Shown here piece after piece: positions 9,020-18,558 of a DNA stretch of 40,571 bases. The notes under the pieces were generated by a model. It had not been told where the DNA came from, made no database searches, and saw only the letters and a program-made list of their open reading frames with translations. Source of the DNA: Methylicorpusculum sp. Its GTDB lineage: Bacteria > Pseudomonadota > Gammaproteobacteria > Methylococcales > Methylomonadaceae. The stretch is taken from NCBI RefSeq assembly GCF_030651835.1, contig NZ_JAUSBX010000008.1, positions 1 through 40,571 on the forward strand, read 5' to 3'. Position 1 is the first letter of the stretch. Each line of letters opens with the position of its first letter. The translations under genes and the position numbers were made by a program.

Positions 9020-9099
9020 AAGATTCGGCTTCCTGCTTACATCGGTTTATCCCATGTCGGTAAAACTGAATTCATGATCCCGAAAGAACTGAAAAAATA

Positions 9100-9810
9100 A
9101 TGACAGTAAAGCAACAAATACTTAGGGTGAGTTTGTATCTTAGCTTGACCGGCACCTTATTCAGCGCAAATGTTGAATCTGCCTCAGATTTTCAAATATG
9201 GGTGCCTGTCAACATGAATGCAAAACTGACCGATCAATTGCGCGGATTTTTGGAATTGCAGCCACGCATTGGCAACGATGCATCAAATCTCACCACAGCT
9301 ATGGTGCGACCCGCTTTAGGCTGGGCGATCAACGAACAGGCAACTGTCTGGGGCGGTTATTTAATGGAGGCTGACAGCATTAAGCCTGATTCCGATACCT
9401 ATATTTTCGAAAATCGGGCATGGCAAGGCTTTTCATGGAAAGATACCGCCAATAACAAGCAATTTATCTGGGAAGTTCGAAATCGCTTGGAGGAGCGCTT
9501 TCTAGCCCAAAATGCAGACCCCAGTATTCGCTGGCGGACGCGAATTCGAGTTGAGCAGCTGATTTCTGGCTGGACGCCTTTGTCCATCATTGCCTCTGAA
9601 GAATTATTTGTGAATCTGAACGACAATTCCAATAACCCTCAACTACAAGCCGGAGTTCAGCAAAATCGGGCCTATTTGGGAGTCGGTTATCGTTTTGCAC
9701 CTGAAGTCCAGTTCGAAACGGGATACTTGTATCAGCACGTATGGAAAAATCCACCTTCCGAAGATCTGAACAATAATATCTGGATGACCAGTATCAACTT
9801 GAATTTTTAA
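9100..9810 (+). CDS. DUF2490 family outer-membrane beta-barrel protein
   Basis: A 236-residue exported protein with an N-terminal signal sequence of about 28 residues. Alternating amphipathic strands typical of a small beta barrel follow, ending in an aromatic-terminated strand (last residue F). The pattern of a FQIWVPVNM start, an RPALGW strand and a YLGVGYRF strand matches the DUF2490 family, whose function is unknown. It lies 80 bp downstream of dabB on the same strand and could be co-transcribed, but no functional link to carbon uptake is shown. The ribosome binding site is weak. Confidence 0.75.
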   Translation: MTVKQQILRVSLYLSLTGTLFSANVESASDFQIWVPVNMNAKLTDQLRGFLELQPRIGNDASNLTTAMVRPALGWAINEQATVWGGYLMEADSIKPDSDTYIFENRAWQGFSWKDTANNKQFIWEVRNRLEERFLAQNADPSIRWRTRIRVEQLISGWTPLSIIASEELFVNLNDNSNNPQLQAGVQQNRAYLGVGYRFAPEVQFETGYLYQHVWKNPPSEDLNNNIWMTSINLNF

Positions 9811-9960
9811 GCCGATGCGTTTATTAATTTTGAATGATGGGAGATAAGCCATTAAAACCAAAGCATGTTGAATCGATTGCTGATTCCTATTTATCCAGTA
9901 TTTTTAGTCAATCCGAAAAGACGGAAATCCACTTTTCTAATTTTGTTCGGGGCTCTGCAA

Positions 9961-10325
9961 TGAACTATTCGCGCAATCACAATTTGATAAGTAAAGTTTT
10001 AGTTGTCGGCATTTTCATAGCCGCACTGCTTTATTTACTCCACCCCGACATAGGACAACTAAGTGTGATCATCAACGGGAAACTGGTTGCAGATCCTGTA
10101 TCACGATTTGCTGCGGTTCCAACTATGTTGCTGGCTTTAGCCATAAGCCTTTTTCTTGGTGTATTGTTGTTTTTCGGTGTAGGGCTATTTATATTTTTTG
10201 GTGCGCTATGTTTTGCAGTTTTCGGCATGGTTATCTTGGCACCTTATTTCTGGCCGGTTTTTCTCATTATTTTTCTGGTGATTGCTCTGGAGTCTATCAA
10301 CAGCGCTAATCATCGTAAGACGTAA
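9961..10325 (+). CDS. Small integral membrane protein of unknown function
   Basis: A protein of 121 residues with about three hydrophobic segments (near 11-27, 52-85 and 85-108) and a short polar tail. I do not recognise a family. The frame is open further upstream to an ATG at 9834, which would add 42 hydrophilic residues; neither start has a good ribosome binding site. I prefer 9961 because it puts the first membrane helix near the N-terminus. It ends 13 bp before the next gene, so the two are probably co-expressed. Confidence 0.6.
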
Positions 10326-10338
10326 CAAAGGAGAATTA

Positions 10339-10650
10339 ATGAAAAAAATTAACCCTACTCCTTTTGATCTCTCTCATCACATTTTGCCGAATTCCGCAAC
10401 GATGGTGGGTTTTTGCATCACGGTTATCAGTATCGTTAAAAGCATGGAGCCGGGGTTTACGAACTATCTGATCGATAAAGCTTTGGCTATCGACAGCTTA
10501 TTATTCATGATCAGTGCATTACTCTCATTCTCATCAATTCGGCTAGAGCAGTCCACTAAACGTCTGGAGCGTTGGGCGGAAAAAATTTTCTTATTGGGGT
10601 TGGTCTCAATGACATTGATTACAGTGATCTTCTCGTTTGAAATCGTTTAA
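10339..10650 (+). CDS. Small two- or three-helix membrane protein
   Basis: A protein of 103 residues. The start at 10339 is chosen because AAGGAG stands 6-7 bases upstream; an in-frame ATG at 10282 would overlap the preceding gene and lacks such a site. Hydrophobic stretches lie at about 18-30, 48-62 and 83-101. The middle contains RLEQSTKRLERW, an amphipathic segment. I cannot place it in a named family with certainty. It likely forms an operon with the preceding membrane protein. Confidence 0.7.
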   Translation: MKKINPTPFDLSHHILPNSATMVGFCITVISIVKSMEPGFTNYLIDKALAIDSLLFMISALLSFSSIRLEQSTKRLERWAEKIFLLGLVSMTLITVIFSFEIV

Positions 10651-10707
10651 CCTGGATTTTATCTACTCACTTTCACCTGTATCGATGACATCAGAATTTG
10701 ATCGACC

Positions 10708-11487
10708 ATGAATATTTTTAATCATGCACGAACACGCTATATACTGCACCATCATGCCATCGCTTATAATCAGTGGGCGGGAGTTACTGAAAAGCTATCC
10801 GTTTTACAGGGGATGACTGCGGTTGAGAAAGCGCACTTGCGCAAACTGACGACGTTGTTTATGCATGAAAAAAAATTCTTCGGCGCTCAGGATTTCCAAC
10901 TCACCGACGCCATGTGTTTAATCATCGCCGTGCAAGCCTGTCTTCCGGCGCTTGAGCTTGGGATTCGCTGTTTGTCAGGTTGGACCGAGATCATCGTCTA
11001 CCCGGCTGCGTTCCGGATTAGCCGGGACGTAAAGGATGCGGCAGGTGTTGTCCATCATCAGGAACAAGCGCTAATTGGAGAATCATGGTCGAGGGGACCG
11101 CTTATCGTGTCATGGAATGATGTTGAACGTGACATGCAGGAGAAACAATCCGGCCGCAATGTCGTGATCCATGAAATCGCCCACAAGCTGGATATGCTGA
11201 ATGGACCCGCCGACGGCTTCCCGCCGTTGCCTCATGGCATGGCTGTTCCCGAATGGACAACAGCGCTCAGCGAGACTTATGCAAGCCTGGTTCGACAAGT
11301 CGAAGCTCAACATCTCACCAGTATTAACCCCTATGCTGCAACCAGTCCCGCCGAGTTTTTTGCGGTGATCAGCGAATATTTTTTCTGCGCCCCCCACACT
11401 TTGCATAATCGCTTTGCAGATGTTTATCAACAACTTCAACTTTATTACCGGCAAAATCCGTTGGCGCGCAGCCTTCCTATTTACTGA
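10708..11487 (+). CDS. mtfA: MtfA-like zinc metallopeptidase
   Basis: A 259-residue cytosolic protein of the MtfA/YeeI family. It carries the zinc-binding HEIAH motif (H155, E156, H159), and the third ligand is probably E216 in AEFFAVISEYFF. In E. coli MtfA is a peptidase that binds the glucose repressor Mlc. In this setting only the peptidase fold can be inferred, since no Mlc or phosphotransferase genes are nearby. The length agrees with the family (about 260-270). No clear ribosome binding site precedes the ATG. It stands alone between membrane-protein genes and the sulfatase promoter. Confidence 0.88.
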   Translation: MNIFNHARTRYILHHHAIAYNQWAGVTEKLSVLQGMTAVEKAHLRKLTTLFMHEKKFFGAQDFQLTDAMCLIIAVQACLPALELGIRCLSGWTEIIVYPAAFRISRDVKDAAGVVHHQEQALIGESWSRGPLIVSWNDVERDMQEKQSGRNVVIHEIAHKLDMLNGPADGFPPLPHGMAVPEWTTALSETYASLVRQVEAQHLTSINPYAATSPAEFFAVISEYFFCAPHTLHNRFADVYQQLQLYYRQNPLARSLPIY

Positions 11488-11535
11488 AAACTCCCTGCCA
11501 TCCCTCTTACATGTAGTGACGTTTTATCTTGAAAA

Positions 11536-11574
11536 TTAACCAAAAATTAACCATTCGCGAACCATTCGTTAACC
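11536..11574 (+). promoter_or_regulatory. Four-unit, 11-bp-period TTAACC box (second copy)
   Basis: TTAACC at 11536, TTAACC at 11547, CGAACC at 11558 and TTAACC at 11569 reproduce the array at 2247-2285, including the deviant third unit and the CATTCG spacer. Similarity continues through ACTGCCTCC and CTGGAGGTT to the start codon, and the distance from array to ATG is nearly identical. This is the probable control region of the sulfatase at 11623 and a likely target of the response regulator at 318-1004. Confidence 0.72.
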
Positions 11575-11622
11575 TTGCATTGTTTAGACTGCCTCCGAAT
11601 CAACAGCAACTGGAGGTTGTAA

Positions 11623-13554
11623 ATGACTTTAGGACATTTCAAAGCGCGAACCCGACAATCGAGATTCCGGCTATTGCGCTTGGCAATAACCATTTCTCTC
11701 CCTCTTTTTTTTATATTCAGGGTCATTTTAGTTGTCCGACACTATCCGGAGTTAGATGACTCTTTTATTACTTTGGCCAAAGCTTTTGTGGTCGGTCTCT
11801 TTTACGATCTGTCATTTTTAAGCTACTTCCTCATTCCTTTCGTTATATATTTATGGTTAATACCCGAGTTTATCTACCGCAGTATTTTCAATAAAACACT
11901 GGTGCACGTAGTATTTTTAGTCTGTCTGAATCTGTTATATCTCTCAATGGTCAGCGAATGGTTGTTTTGGGACGAGTTTCATACGCGTTTTAATTTCATT
12001 GCTCTGGATTACCTCGTTTACACCCATGAGGTATTCAGAAACATCATCGAATCCTATCCGTTGGCGTTGCTTTTAAGCGGTATAGCGGCAGTCTCTTTGC
12101 TGACCTACTGGCTTTTTAAATCACAACTCAGCGAATCGTTAGAGGATGAAGATAATTTCTTCATCCGCAGCCAATATGCTTTGATTTTTTTACTTTTTCC
12201 GGCTTTGAGTTATGCCTCAATTGACCAATCTTTACAGGAAATTTCAGATAACCGCTTTGTTACTGAAATCGCCGCCAATGGGCTTTATCAGTTTGCTGCC
12301 GCATTCAGGAATAATGAAATTGATTACCTGCAATTTTATGCTCAGGGTAAAGACCCTGATTTATCTTCGGATATCAAACGACTGGTCTCCAATTCTGCCT
12401 CCCCTGTTCTGGGTACCGATCTTTATCAAATTAACCGTTCCGTTAAGGCCCAACAACCTGAGCGCCCTCTAAATGTGATTTTACTGACGGTTGAAAGCTT
12501 AAGCGCCAATTTCTTTAACCGGTTTGGCAATCGCGAAAACATAACGCCGTACCTGGATGAACTGGCCAAGCAAAGCCTGCTGTTTACCCGATTTTATGCG
12601 ACCGGCACCCGCACGACCAGAGGCCTGGAAGCCTTGACTTTGTCAGTACCCCCAACACCGGGCCAATCAATTGTCAAAAGACCGGATAACGAAAAGCTTT
12701 TTAATTTGGGCCGTGTGTTTCAACTAAAAGGTTATGACACTGTATTTTTGTATGGCGGTTTAGGTTATTTCGACAACATGAACGCATTTTTTTCCGGTAA
12801 TGGCTATCGCATCATCGATGAAACCGACTTTAGCAAAGAAGACATTCACTTTAAAAATGCCTGGGGAGTCTCGGACGGAGATTTGCTTGATCGAACGCTG
12901 AAGGAAGCTGACGCTGACTATTCTCAACATAAGCCGTTTTTGTTTCAAATAATGACGACAAGCAATCACCGGCCTTACACGTTCCCGGAAGGGAAAATTG
13001 ATAAGGCTTCAGGCAGCGGGCGATCAGGTGCAGTGAAATATACCGATTACGCTATCGGTCAATTTATTGAACAAGCCAAAACAAAACCCTGGTTTCAAAA
13101 TACTGTGTTTGTCATCGTGGCCGACCATTGCGCAGGCAGTGCCAGAAAAGCAGCATTGCCGGTTGAAAACTATCACGTTCCCTTATTAATTTACGCACCA
13201 AACCTGATTCAAGCAGCAGAAATAGATACGTTATCAAGCCAAATTGATGTTGCACCTACATTATTGGGTTTATTAAATTTTAATTATGACAGTCAGTTTT
13301 ACGGCAAAGATATTTTGCACATGGCAAAATCAGAAGGCAGAGCGTTGATTTCCAACTATCAAAAATTGGGGCTCTTTAAAGAAGACAAATTAGTTTATTT
13401 GGCGCCACAACAACATGTCGTCAGCGTGGATCATTCGCAAAGAAAGCCAAGCCCGCTCAGTATTGAAGCAAGCCTTGGAATGATTGAAGAAACCATGGCT
13501 TATTACCAGTCAGCTAATTATCGCTGGACCCATCGCATGAGTCGCTATGACTAG
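11623..13554 (+). CDS. LTA-synthase-family sulfatase / phosphoglycerol- or phosphoethanolamine-transferase-like protein
   Basis: A 643-residue inner-membrane enzyme with about five N-terminal membrane helices (to about residue 190) and a periplasmic alkaline-phosphatase-superfamily domain. Metal and catalytic positions are recognisable: E291 in LLTVESLSA, the probable nucleophile T331 in the TGTRTTRGLEAL loop, and D501-H502 in VIVADHCAG. Family members transfer phosphoglycerol or phosphoethanolamine to envelope polymers or cleave such links; the exact substrate cannot be read here. A strong GGAGG ribosome binding site precedes the ATG. Its control region and first 40 codons are paralogous to the decayed locus at 2247-2520, which ties it to the two-component system there. 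Confidence 0.87.
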   Translation: MTLGHFKARTRQSRFRLLRLAITISLPLFFIFRVILVVRHYPELDDSFITLAKAFVVGLFYDLSFLSYFLIPFVIYLWLIPEFIYRSIFNKTLVHVVFLVCLNLLYLSMVSEWLFWDEFHTRFNFIALDYLVYTHEVFRNIIESYPLALLLSGIAAVSLLTYWLFKSQLSESLEDEDNFFIRSQYALIFLLFPALSYASIDQSLQEISDNRFVTEIAANGLYQFAAAFRNNEIDYLQFYAQGKDPDLSSDIKRLVSNSASPVLGTDLYQINRSVKAQQPERPLNVILLTVESLSANFFNRFGNRENITPYLDELAKQSLLFTRFYATGTRTTRGLEALTLSVPPTPGQSIVKRPDNEKLFNLGRVFQLKGYDTVFLYGGLGYFDNMNAFFSGNGYRIIDETDFSKEDIHFKNAWGVSDGDLLDRTLKEADADYSQHKPFLFQIMTTSNHRPYTFPEGKIDKASGSGRSGAVKYTDYAIGQFIEQAKTKPWFQNTVFVIVADHCAGSARKAALPVENYHVPLLIYAPNLIQAAEIDTLSSQIDVAPTLLGLLNFNYDSQFYGKDILHMAKSEGRALISNYQKLGLFKEDKLVYLAPQQHVVSVDHSQRKPSPLSIEASLGMIEETMAYYQSANYRWTHRMSRYD

Positions 13555-13702
13555 AAGTAGAATTTACAGGCATTAACCAAAAAACTTCAACGCTCAAGAT
13601 TACATTTCTGAATTTTTAATGAAAACTATGCTTATAGAAAAGTTTAATCTTCCTTTTAAAGATTATGCATAACCGATCTTACATCGCTACTCAAGAAGAA
13701 TT

Positions 13703-13987
13703 ATGAATATATCAAATGATTTAGGCGTTATTACAGTCCTTCTGGAACGTTTTGAAAAACAACGACTACCTAGGGTCCTTGGAATCAAAGCTAAAGTTGA
13801 CGATCTTCAATGTCTTGAAGAAATAGATATTAAATTTTTGAAGGGTTTGATAATTGATGCCCAAAATAATATGCCAGTTTTTCAACGGCACCCTGAATTC
13901 AAGGAGTTAATAGGAAAAATAACTTTCCTTTACCATGAGATTACCGAAAAAGCCTTGAACAACCAGATGATCAAAGCAGGTCGTTAA
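13703..13987 (+). CDS. Hypothetical protein of 94 residues
   Basis: A soluble, mostly helical, charged protein that I do not recognise. There is no signal peptide or membrane segment. GAAGAA stands about 4-6 bases upstream of the ATG and could serve as a ribosome binding site. The gaps on both sides are 150-240 bp, so it is probably a single transcription unit. The coding call rests on its length, a plausible start and the lack of a competing frame. Confidence 0.55.
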   Translation: MNISNDLGVITVLLERFEKQRLPRVLGIKAKVDDLQCLEEIDIKFLKGLIIDAQNNMPVFQRHPEFKELIGKITFLYHEITEKALNNQMIKAGR

Positions 13988-14224
13988 TGATCAGTACACT
14001 CTATTATACTTCGCGTGGCCCCGGGGGATTGAGATGGGTACCAGCTACTATCGTGAAAAATATTCAGTTTGGTTTAAGATCGGCCCCCTAAGATGGAACA
14101 TCTATAGCCTAAAGCTGAATGCCGGTTAATTTGAATTCACATAGGCATCAAAACAGAACGTATGAATAATAAAAGATGAACTCAAACAATGATAAAACCA
14201 GTTTTCTTTAAGATATAGGTCAGT

Positions 14225-14956
14225 ATGAAGCTATCAGTTGTGATACCTGTCTTTAATGAAGCCGAAAATGTATTGCCCTTGCTACAGGAAATTCAAAGCG
14301 CTTTAGCGTCAGCAACGGCTTATGAAATAATCTTTGTTGACGATGGCAGCGATGATGCGACACCGGCCATTCTTCAAGATGCCCTGTCAAAAATTCCGGC
14401 TTTAAGAGTGATCAGGCATGCGCATAGCTGTGGTCAGAGCCGGGCGTTGCATAACGGCATTAGCGCTGCCAAATACCCCTGGATTGCAACCTTGGACGGT
14501 GACGGCCAGAATGATCCTGCCGACATTATGCATTTGTGTGCGGTTTTTACTCAGCTGTCTCAAATAGACCCGCAGGTATGGATGATTGCCGGATGGCGCA
14601 AGCACCGTCATGACTCTGCATGGCGGAAGATTTCATCAAAAGTGGCCAATTTTGTCCGAGGAAATTTGTTGGGTGATAATACCCCGGATACCGGATGCGG
14701 TTTGAAACTGGTTCTACGCGATCAATTTTTAATGTTGCCTTATTTTGATCATATGCATCGTTTTTTGCCGGCACTGATTTTAAGAGCCGGGGGACGGGTT
14801 CACTCCGAGCCGGTCAATCACAGGCCCAGAATTAACGGTCATTCCAAGTACGGCACATTGGACAGATTAGCCGCTGGAATCATTGATCTGATGGGCGTGT
14901 TATGGTTAAAAAAACGCAGTCGCCAGGTATTGGCAATGGAGGTTAGAAGTGAATAA
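14225..14956 (+). CDS. Family 2 glycosyltransferase (DPM1/ArnC-like)
   Basis: A 243-residue cytosolic GT-A fold enzyme. It shows the nucleotide-sugar binding start VVIPVFNEAENV, the FVDDGSDD motif near residue 40 and the metal-binding DGDGQNDP near 90. It lacks the C-terminal pair of membrane helices seen in ArnC, so it resembles the short dolichyl-phosphate-mannose-synthase type that loads a sugar onto a polyprenyl phosphate. It overlaps the next gene by 8 bases. The context (LpxB N-domain protein, then GT39) suggests it makes the lipid-linked sugar that the GT39 enzyme transfers to lipid A or another envelope acceptor; this is inference. Confidence 0.88.
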   Translation: MKLSVVIPVFNEAENVLPLLQEIQSALASATAYEIIFVDDGSDDATPAILQDALSKIPALRVIRHAHSCGQSRALHNGISAAKYPWIATLDGDGQNDPADIMHLCAVFTQLSQIDPQVWMIAGWRKHRHDSAWRKISSKVANFVRGNLLGDNTPDTGCGLKLVLRDQFLMLPYFDHMHRFLPALILRAGGRVHSEPVNHRPRINGHSKYGTLDRLAAGIIDLMGVLWLKKRSRQVLAMEVRSE

Positions 14957-15227
14957 TGAATCTTATTGGTTAGTCATTGGTTTTTTGGGACAAGGTCTGT
15001 TTTCCGCGCGGTTTGTGGTGCAGTGGATTAAAAGTGAACGGGAGAAAAAAAGTGTATTTCCTGTCGCCTTCTGGTATTTCAGTATTGGTGGCGGACTCAC
15101 GCTGCTCGCTTACGCCATTCATAAACAAGATCCGGTTTTTATTATCGGCCAAGCCAGCGGCTTGTTTATTTATTTGCGTAATTTATATTTTGTCGTTTAC
15201 GAAAAGAATGCCGCACTGCAGACATGA
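14949..15227 (+). CDS. Lipid-A-disaccharide synthase N-terminal domain-like membrane protein
   Basis: A 92-residue protein with three hydrophobic segments and the pattern of the small LABN family (FLGQGLFSARFVVQW, then FWYFSIGGG and a C-terminal GLFIYLRNLYF). Members accompany GT2 and GT39 genes in many proteobacteria; their biochemical role is not established, although a flippase-like or scaffold function for lipid-linked sugars is often supposed. The start is GTG at 14949, inside the end of the GT2 gene, indicating translational coupling. Confidence 0.85.
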   Translation: MNNESYWLVIGFLGQGLFSARFVVQWIKSEREKKSVFPVAFWYFSIGGGLTLLAYAIHKQDPVFIIGQASGLFIYLRNLYFVVYEKNAALQT

Positions 15228-15525
15228 ATGTTATCGGATCATGGACCACTGACGCCTTCGACAGGCTCAGCCATGTAGCCTGGATGAAGTGAAACGGAAT
15301 CCGGAGCTATTTCCCGTATTTCGCTTACACTCCATACGGGCTACGCGAATTGCTTCACTGAGTAACAGATGAATTTATTAAACGACAAACCGCCTTTTTG
15401 CTGTTCATAAAGAGGCCTCTTTGGGGGAATAACATAAACACCCCCTGCTTTGCCGCGGGTGATTTAACTTTCCAATTTCTGATTTTCCACTATCCCCCCC
15501 TAGCCTTCTTCTTTGAGGTTGTCTC
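15228..15525. repeat. Intergenic region with a GTAGCC...GGCTAC inverted repeat
   Basis: Arms starting GTAGCC at 15275 and ending GGCTAC at 15344 enclose a dispersed-repeat-like sequence (GGATGAAGTGAAACGGAATCC on the left, an imperfect inverted counterpart on the right). A perfect 14-bp palindrome, AAAGAGGCCTCTTT, lies at 15409-15422. No gene is supported. The GT39 gene may have its own promoter here. Confidence 0.5.
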
Positions 15526-17133
15526 GTGCACTTAAAACTCCCTAACCCGATTTGGCTGGTGGTCCTGTGGGCCGCCTTGGTATCGGTGTCATTGATCAAC
15601 CGGCCTTTATTTCCTATCGATGAAACTCGTTACCTGGCGGTAGCGTGGGAAATGTGGAGTCGAAATGATTTTTTGGTGCCCTATTTGAACGGACAACCCT
15701 ACAGCCATAAGCCGCCTTTTCTGTTTTGGTTAATGCAGTTGAGCTGGGCAGTTTTTGGCGTCAATGAATGGACACCGCGCTTGATCTCTCCCGCGTTTGC
15801 GCTGGCTTCGGTTTTTCTGACAGTGCCTTTCGCACGACTGCTTTGGCCGCAACGTCCTGCCATTGCCGATTCCGTCCCGTTTATATTGCTGGGTTTTTGG
15901 CTGTGGATTGTTTTCAGCACATTAACGATGTTCGATATGCTGTTAGCCTTCTTTGTTTTGCTGGGCCTTTATAGCTTGGTTAAAGCTAGCCTGACTCATA
16001 GTTTCCAATATTGGCTGCTGTTGGGATTGGCTGTAGGAGGAGGAATTCTAACGAAAGGACCGGTGATTCTGATCCACTTATTACCGGTCTCGCTTCTGGC
16101 ACCCTGGTGGGCCCAAAAAACCGAAGTCAACTTTAACTGGCGGTACTGGTATTTTGGGGTTTTAGCGGGTTTATTGACCGGGGCTTTAATCGCCTTATCT
16201 TGGGCAATACCGGCCGGGTTTGCGGGTGGCGAGGCTTATCAAAAAGCTATTTTTCTAGGGCAAACAACCGGACGATTAGTCAATTCATTTGCACATGCCG
16301 CACCTTGGTGGTGGTATCTGGCATTTTTGCCGCTTTTTTTATTGCCTTGGCTGTTATGGCGGCCATTCTGGGCGGGATTGATCTCACTGAAACTAGACGA
16401 AAAAGGCGTGCGATTTTGTATCGCCTGGTTTTTGCCGGTATTCATTACTTTTTCATTTGTCAGCGGCAAACAGTTTCATTATTTGTTACCGGAAATACCG
16501 GCATTGGCCTTACTCATTGCCCGTTCAGCGGATGGCGTGTTGCTAATAAAAGGCCGGCAATTCCATCATTTATTAACCGGCATGGCCGTCTTGGCGGGTT
16601 TGATTGCTGTAGGTTTGTCCAACATCAGTGATGTGCTGTCATGGCCGGAAGCAGCTAAATCGCTGTTGATCAGTTGGGGTGGTTTTTTACTGATAAGCGC
16701 GTTGATCTTAAGGTTCATTGTTGTCCACTCAATCAAGCATTCAGCGCTTTTGATTTGCCTGACATCCATAGTCTTGTTAGCCGTTTCGTCATCCGCTTAC
16801 TTTTCGCTTGAGCATCAGCGGTATGATCTTGAGCAACCGTCCAAAGCCATTGCCAGTTTGCTTGCAGAAGGTAAGCCCGTGGTTCACTATAAAAAATATC
16901 ATGGGGAATACAATTTTTATGGGCGCTTAACTCACGGTTTGCCGGTAGTATCAGACGCGCTGAAATGGTCTATGCAGCATCCGGATGGTTATATCATTAT
17001 CGCTCACAAACGAAAAAAGCACGTTGACAGTAAAGGCATCGTTTATCAGCATGCTTTTAAAAATAAAACGAAATCAATTATTTCAGCCGACTTTTTACTC
17101 AAGAATACTGAGTTACAAGGCTTATTAAAATAA
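15526..17133 (+). CDS. ArnT-like family 39 glycosyltransferase
   Basis: A 535-residue inner-membrane protein with about 12 membrane segments. The first periplasmic loop carries the PIDETRY motif (D32, E33) that marks lipid-A aminoarabinose transferase (ArnT) and protein-mannosyltransferase relatives, followed by HKPPFLFWL. Such enzymes move a sugar from a polyprenyl-phosphate carrier onto lipid A or another periplasmic acceptor. Translation starts at a GTG preceded by GAGG. With the GT2 and LABN genes upstream it forms a typical three-gene set. The sugar is unknown: no aminoarabinose biosynthesis genes (arnA, arnB and others) lie in the window. Confidence 0.88.
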   Translation: MHLKLPNPIWLVVLWAALVSVSLINRPLFPIDETRYLAVAWEMWSRNDFLVPYLNGQPYSHKPPFLFWLMQLSWAVFGVNEWTPRLISPAFALASVFLTVPFARLLWPQRPAIADSVPFILLGFWLWIVFSTLTMFDMLLAFFVLLGLYSLVKASLTHSFQYWLLLGLAVGGGILTKGPVILIHLLPVSLLAPWWAQKTEVNFNWRYWYFGVLAGLLTGALIALSWAIPAGFAGGEAYQKAIFLGQTTGRLVNSFAHAAPWWWYLAFLPLFLLPWLLWRPFWAGLISLKLDEKGVRFCIAWFLPVFITFSFVSGKQFHYLLPEIPALALLIARSADGVLLIKGRQFHHLLTGMAVLAGLIAVGLSNISDVLSWPEAAKSLLISWGGFLLISALILRFIVVHSIKHSALLICLTSIVLLAVSSSAYFSLEHQRYDLEQPSKAIASLLAEGKPVVHYKKYHGEYNFYGRLTHGLPVVSDALKWSMQHPDGYIIIAHKRKKHVDSKGIVYQHAFKNKTKSIISADFLLKNTELQGLLK

Positions 17134-17154
17134 CTCCTCGCCCGCTTGGAATGG

Positions 17155-17213
17155 AGGTTGTAGGTGATTGATTAAAAAGGCTTCTGCAACAAGAATATTG
17201 CAGGGAGCTACAG
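17155..17213. repeat. Truncated copy of the end-of-window Y-shaped repeat
   Basis: This segment matches the reverse complement of the right half of the element at 40460-40558: the arm GTAGGTGATTGATT, the linker AAAAGGCTTCTGCAACA and then GAGCTACA. It keeps a CTGCAA/TTGCAG hairpin (17184-17202) although the loop has changed. The other half is missing. It sits between the convergent ends of the GT39 and kinase genes, where its hairpin may help stop transcription. Confidence 0.65.
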
Positions 17214-17220
17214 GCCGGAT

Positions 17221-18558
17221 TTATATCGAAGCGGACCTTAAATGCAAAACGGCTTGAACGCAAAAGCCGCCCAACTCTGCAGAACGGCTAAACGTTAATG
17301 CGCCGTCATATTGATCAGTGATTGCCTGCGCAATTGATAATCCCAAGCCCTGTCCATCAATGCGCTCATCCAGGCGGATTCCGCGTTGCGATAATGCCGG
17401 CAAGGCGGAATCCGGGGCACCGTTACCATCATCCTCGACAACAATAAGAAGTTGATTATCGGCATGAAAGCGAATGACTACTTGACGTTTACACCATTTA
17501 CACGCGTTATCCATCAGATTACCGGTCAATTCCAGCATATCTTCCCGGTCTATCATTAAGCTTTTGACACCATTGAATTCGGCGTGAATCAACAGCTGTT
17601 TATCGTGGTGAATCCGTTTCATAGCATGGATCAAGTCGGTTATTTCCTGCTCCACATCAAAGCTGGTGTATACCGAGCCAGGTCCTGCCAAACGCACGCG
17701 TTTCAATACACGATCAATGATGCGATGCATATTGGAGGTCTGTGTGATCAATTGAGCTTGAACATCTGTATGATGCGTTATTTCATCTTCATGGGCCAGT
17801 TGCTGCAAAACCGTTAAAGGGGTTTTCAACGCATGCGCCAAATCACCCAATGAATTACGCTTTCTTTGCAAGCGTTGATCCATGATTCTGAGCAAATCAT
17901 TAACCTCGTTGACCAGGCCGACAACCTCTTTAGGCACATCCGTTTCGAGTTGATAAAGCTCACCTTCCTCCAATGCCTGTAATTGATGCTGAATTTTTTT
18001 TAACGGCTTGAATCCGGCCCTAAGAATGATGATTTGGATTGCGATCAAAGCCATCAATAACGCCAAGGCCAGCTTTGTATAACCTTGTTGAACAGCGTCA
18101 ATCATGCCAAGCGCTTTTGAAAAATCCTCGGCAACCGCAACGGTAACGCGTACCCCTTTCAGTGAAAAAGCCTGCGCCAGAATCAATAAGGGCTGTCCAT
18201 CGGGCCCTGGGTTAAAAAAACGTAAGGTCTGCCCGGAAGACAAAAGTGGAACTTCAAATCCTTGACCTGCAAGAGAGTCTGATTTGATGCTGCCTGCTGA
18301 GGTAGTCACCAGATAATAATTGCCAGATAATGGCCGTTTATAGACCGGCTCAACAATAGTGGTATCAACTGCAATCTGCTGATCGGCAGTCAGTGAAACG
18401 GCTTGCATGATACTCTCGCCGTCATGGGCCAGATGCCCGGCCAAATAGTCTTCGGCCAACTGCTGTAATGTCGATCCGGTCATCGACCACAAAACTATAA
18501 AGGAAACGATCAGGCTCAACAACAAGCCTATAGTGAGCTGTAACTGCAAAGATTTCAT
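17221..18558 (-). CDS. PhoQ-like sensor histidine kinase
   Basis: A 445-residue membrane kinase. A first membrane helix (about 8-28), a periplasmic domain of about 130 residues and a second helix (about 162-182) lead into a HAMP-like linker. The H-box is the PhoQ-type LAHALKTPLTVL with H242, followed by the N-box NLMDNACKW and ATP-binding motifs VEDDGNGAP and GQGLGLSIAQAI. The start overlaps the response regulator stop by four bases. PhoQ relatives sense divalent cations, acid or antimicrobial peptides. Its neighbourhood beside lipid-modifying glycosyltransferases fits such a role, but the sensor domain was not matched to PhoQ in detail. Confidence 0.9.
   Translation of the reverse strand: MKSLQLQLTIGLLLSLIVSFIVLWSMTGSTLQQLAEDYLAGHLAHDGESIMQAVSLTADQQIAVDTTIVEPVYKRPLSGNYYLVTTSAGSIKSDSLAGQGFEVPLLSSGQTLRFFNPGPDGQPLLILAQAFSLKGVRVTVAVAEDFSKALGMIDAVQQGYTKLALALLMALIAIQIIILRAGFKPLKKIQHQLQALEEGELYQLETDVPKEVVGLVNEVNDLLRIMDQRLQRKRNSLGDLAHALKTPLTVLQQLAHEDEITHHTDVQAQLITQTSNMHRIIDRVLKRVRLAGPGSVYTSFDVEQEITDLIHAMKRIHHDKQLLIHAEFNGVKSLMIDREDMLELTGNLMDNACKWCKRQVVIRFHADNQLLIVVEDDGNGAPDSALPALSQRGIRLDERIDGQGLGLSIAQAITDQYDGALTFSRSAELGGFCVQAVLHLRSASI

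Noticed and set aside
14034-14129. A 31-codon frame starting ATGGGTACC with a G-rich stretch before it
   Set aside because: Too short to support, no recognised family, and the frame extends upstream without clear start; it may be a remnant but nothing proves coding.
16200-16631. 143-codon frame on the plus strand
   Set aside because: It overlaps the GT39 gene in another frame and has no ribosome binding site; the GT39 frame has clear family motifs.
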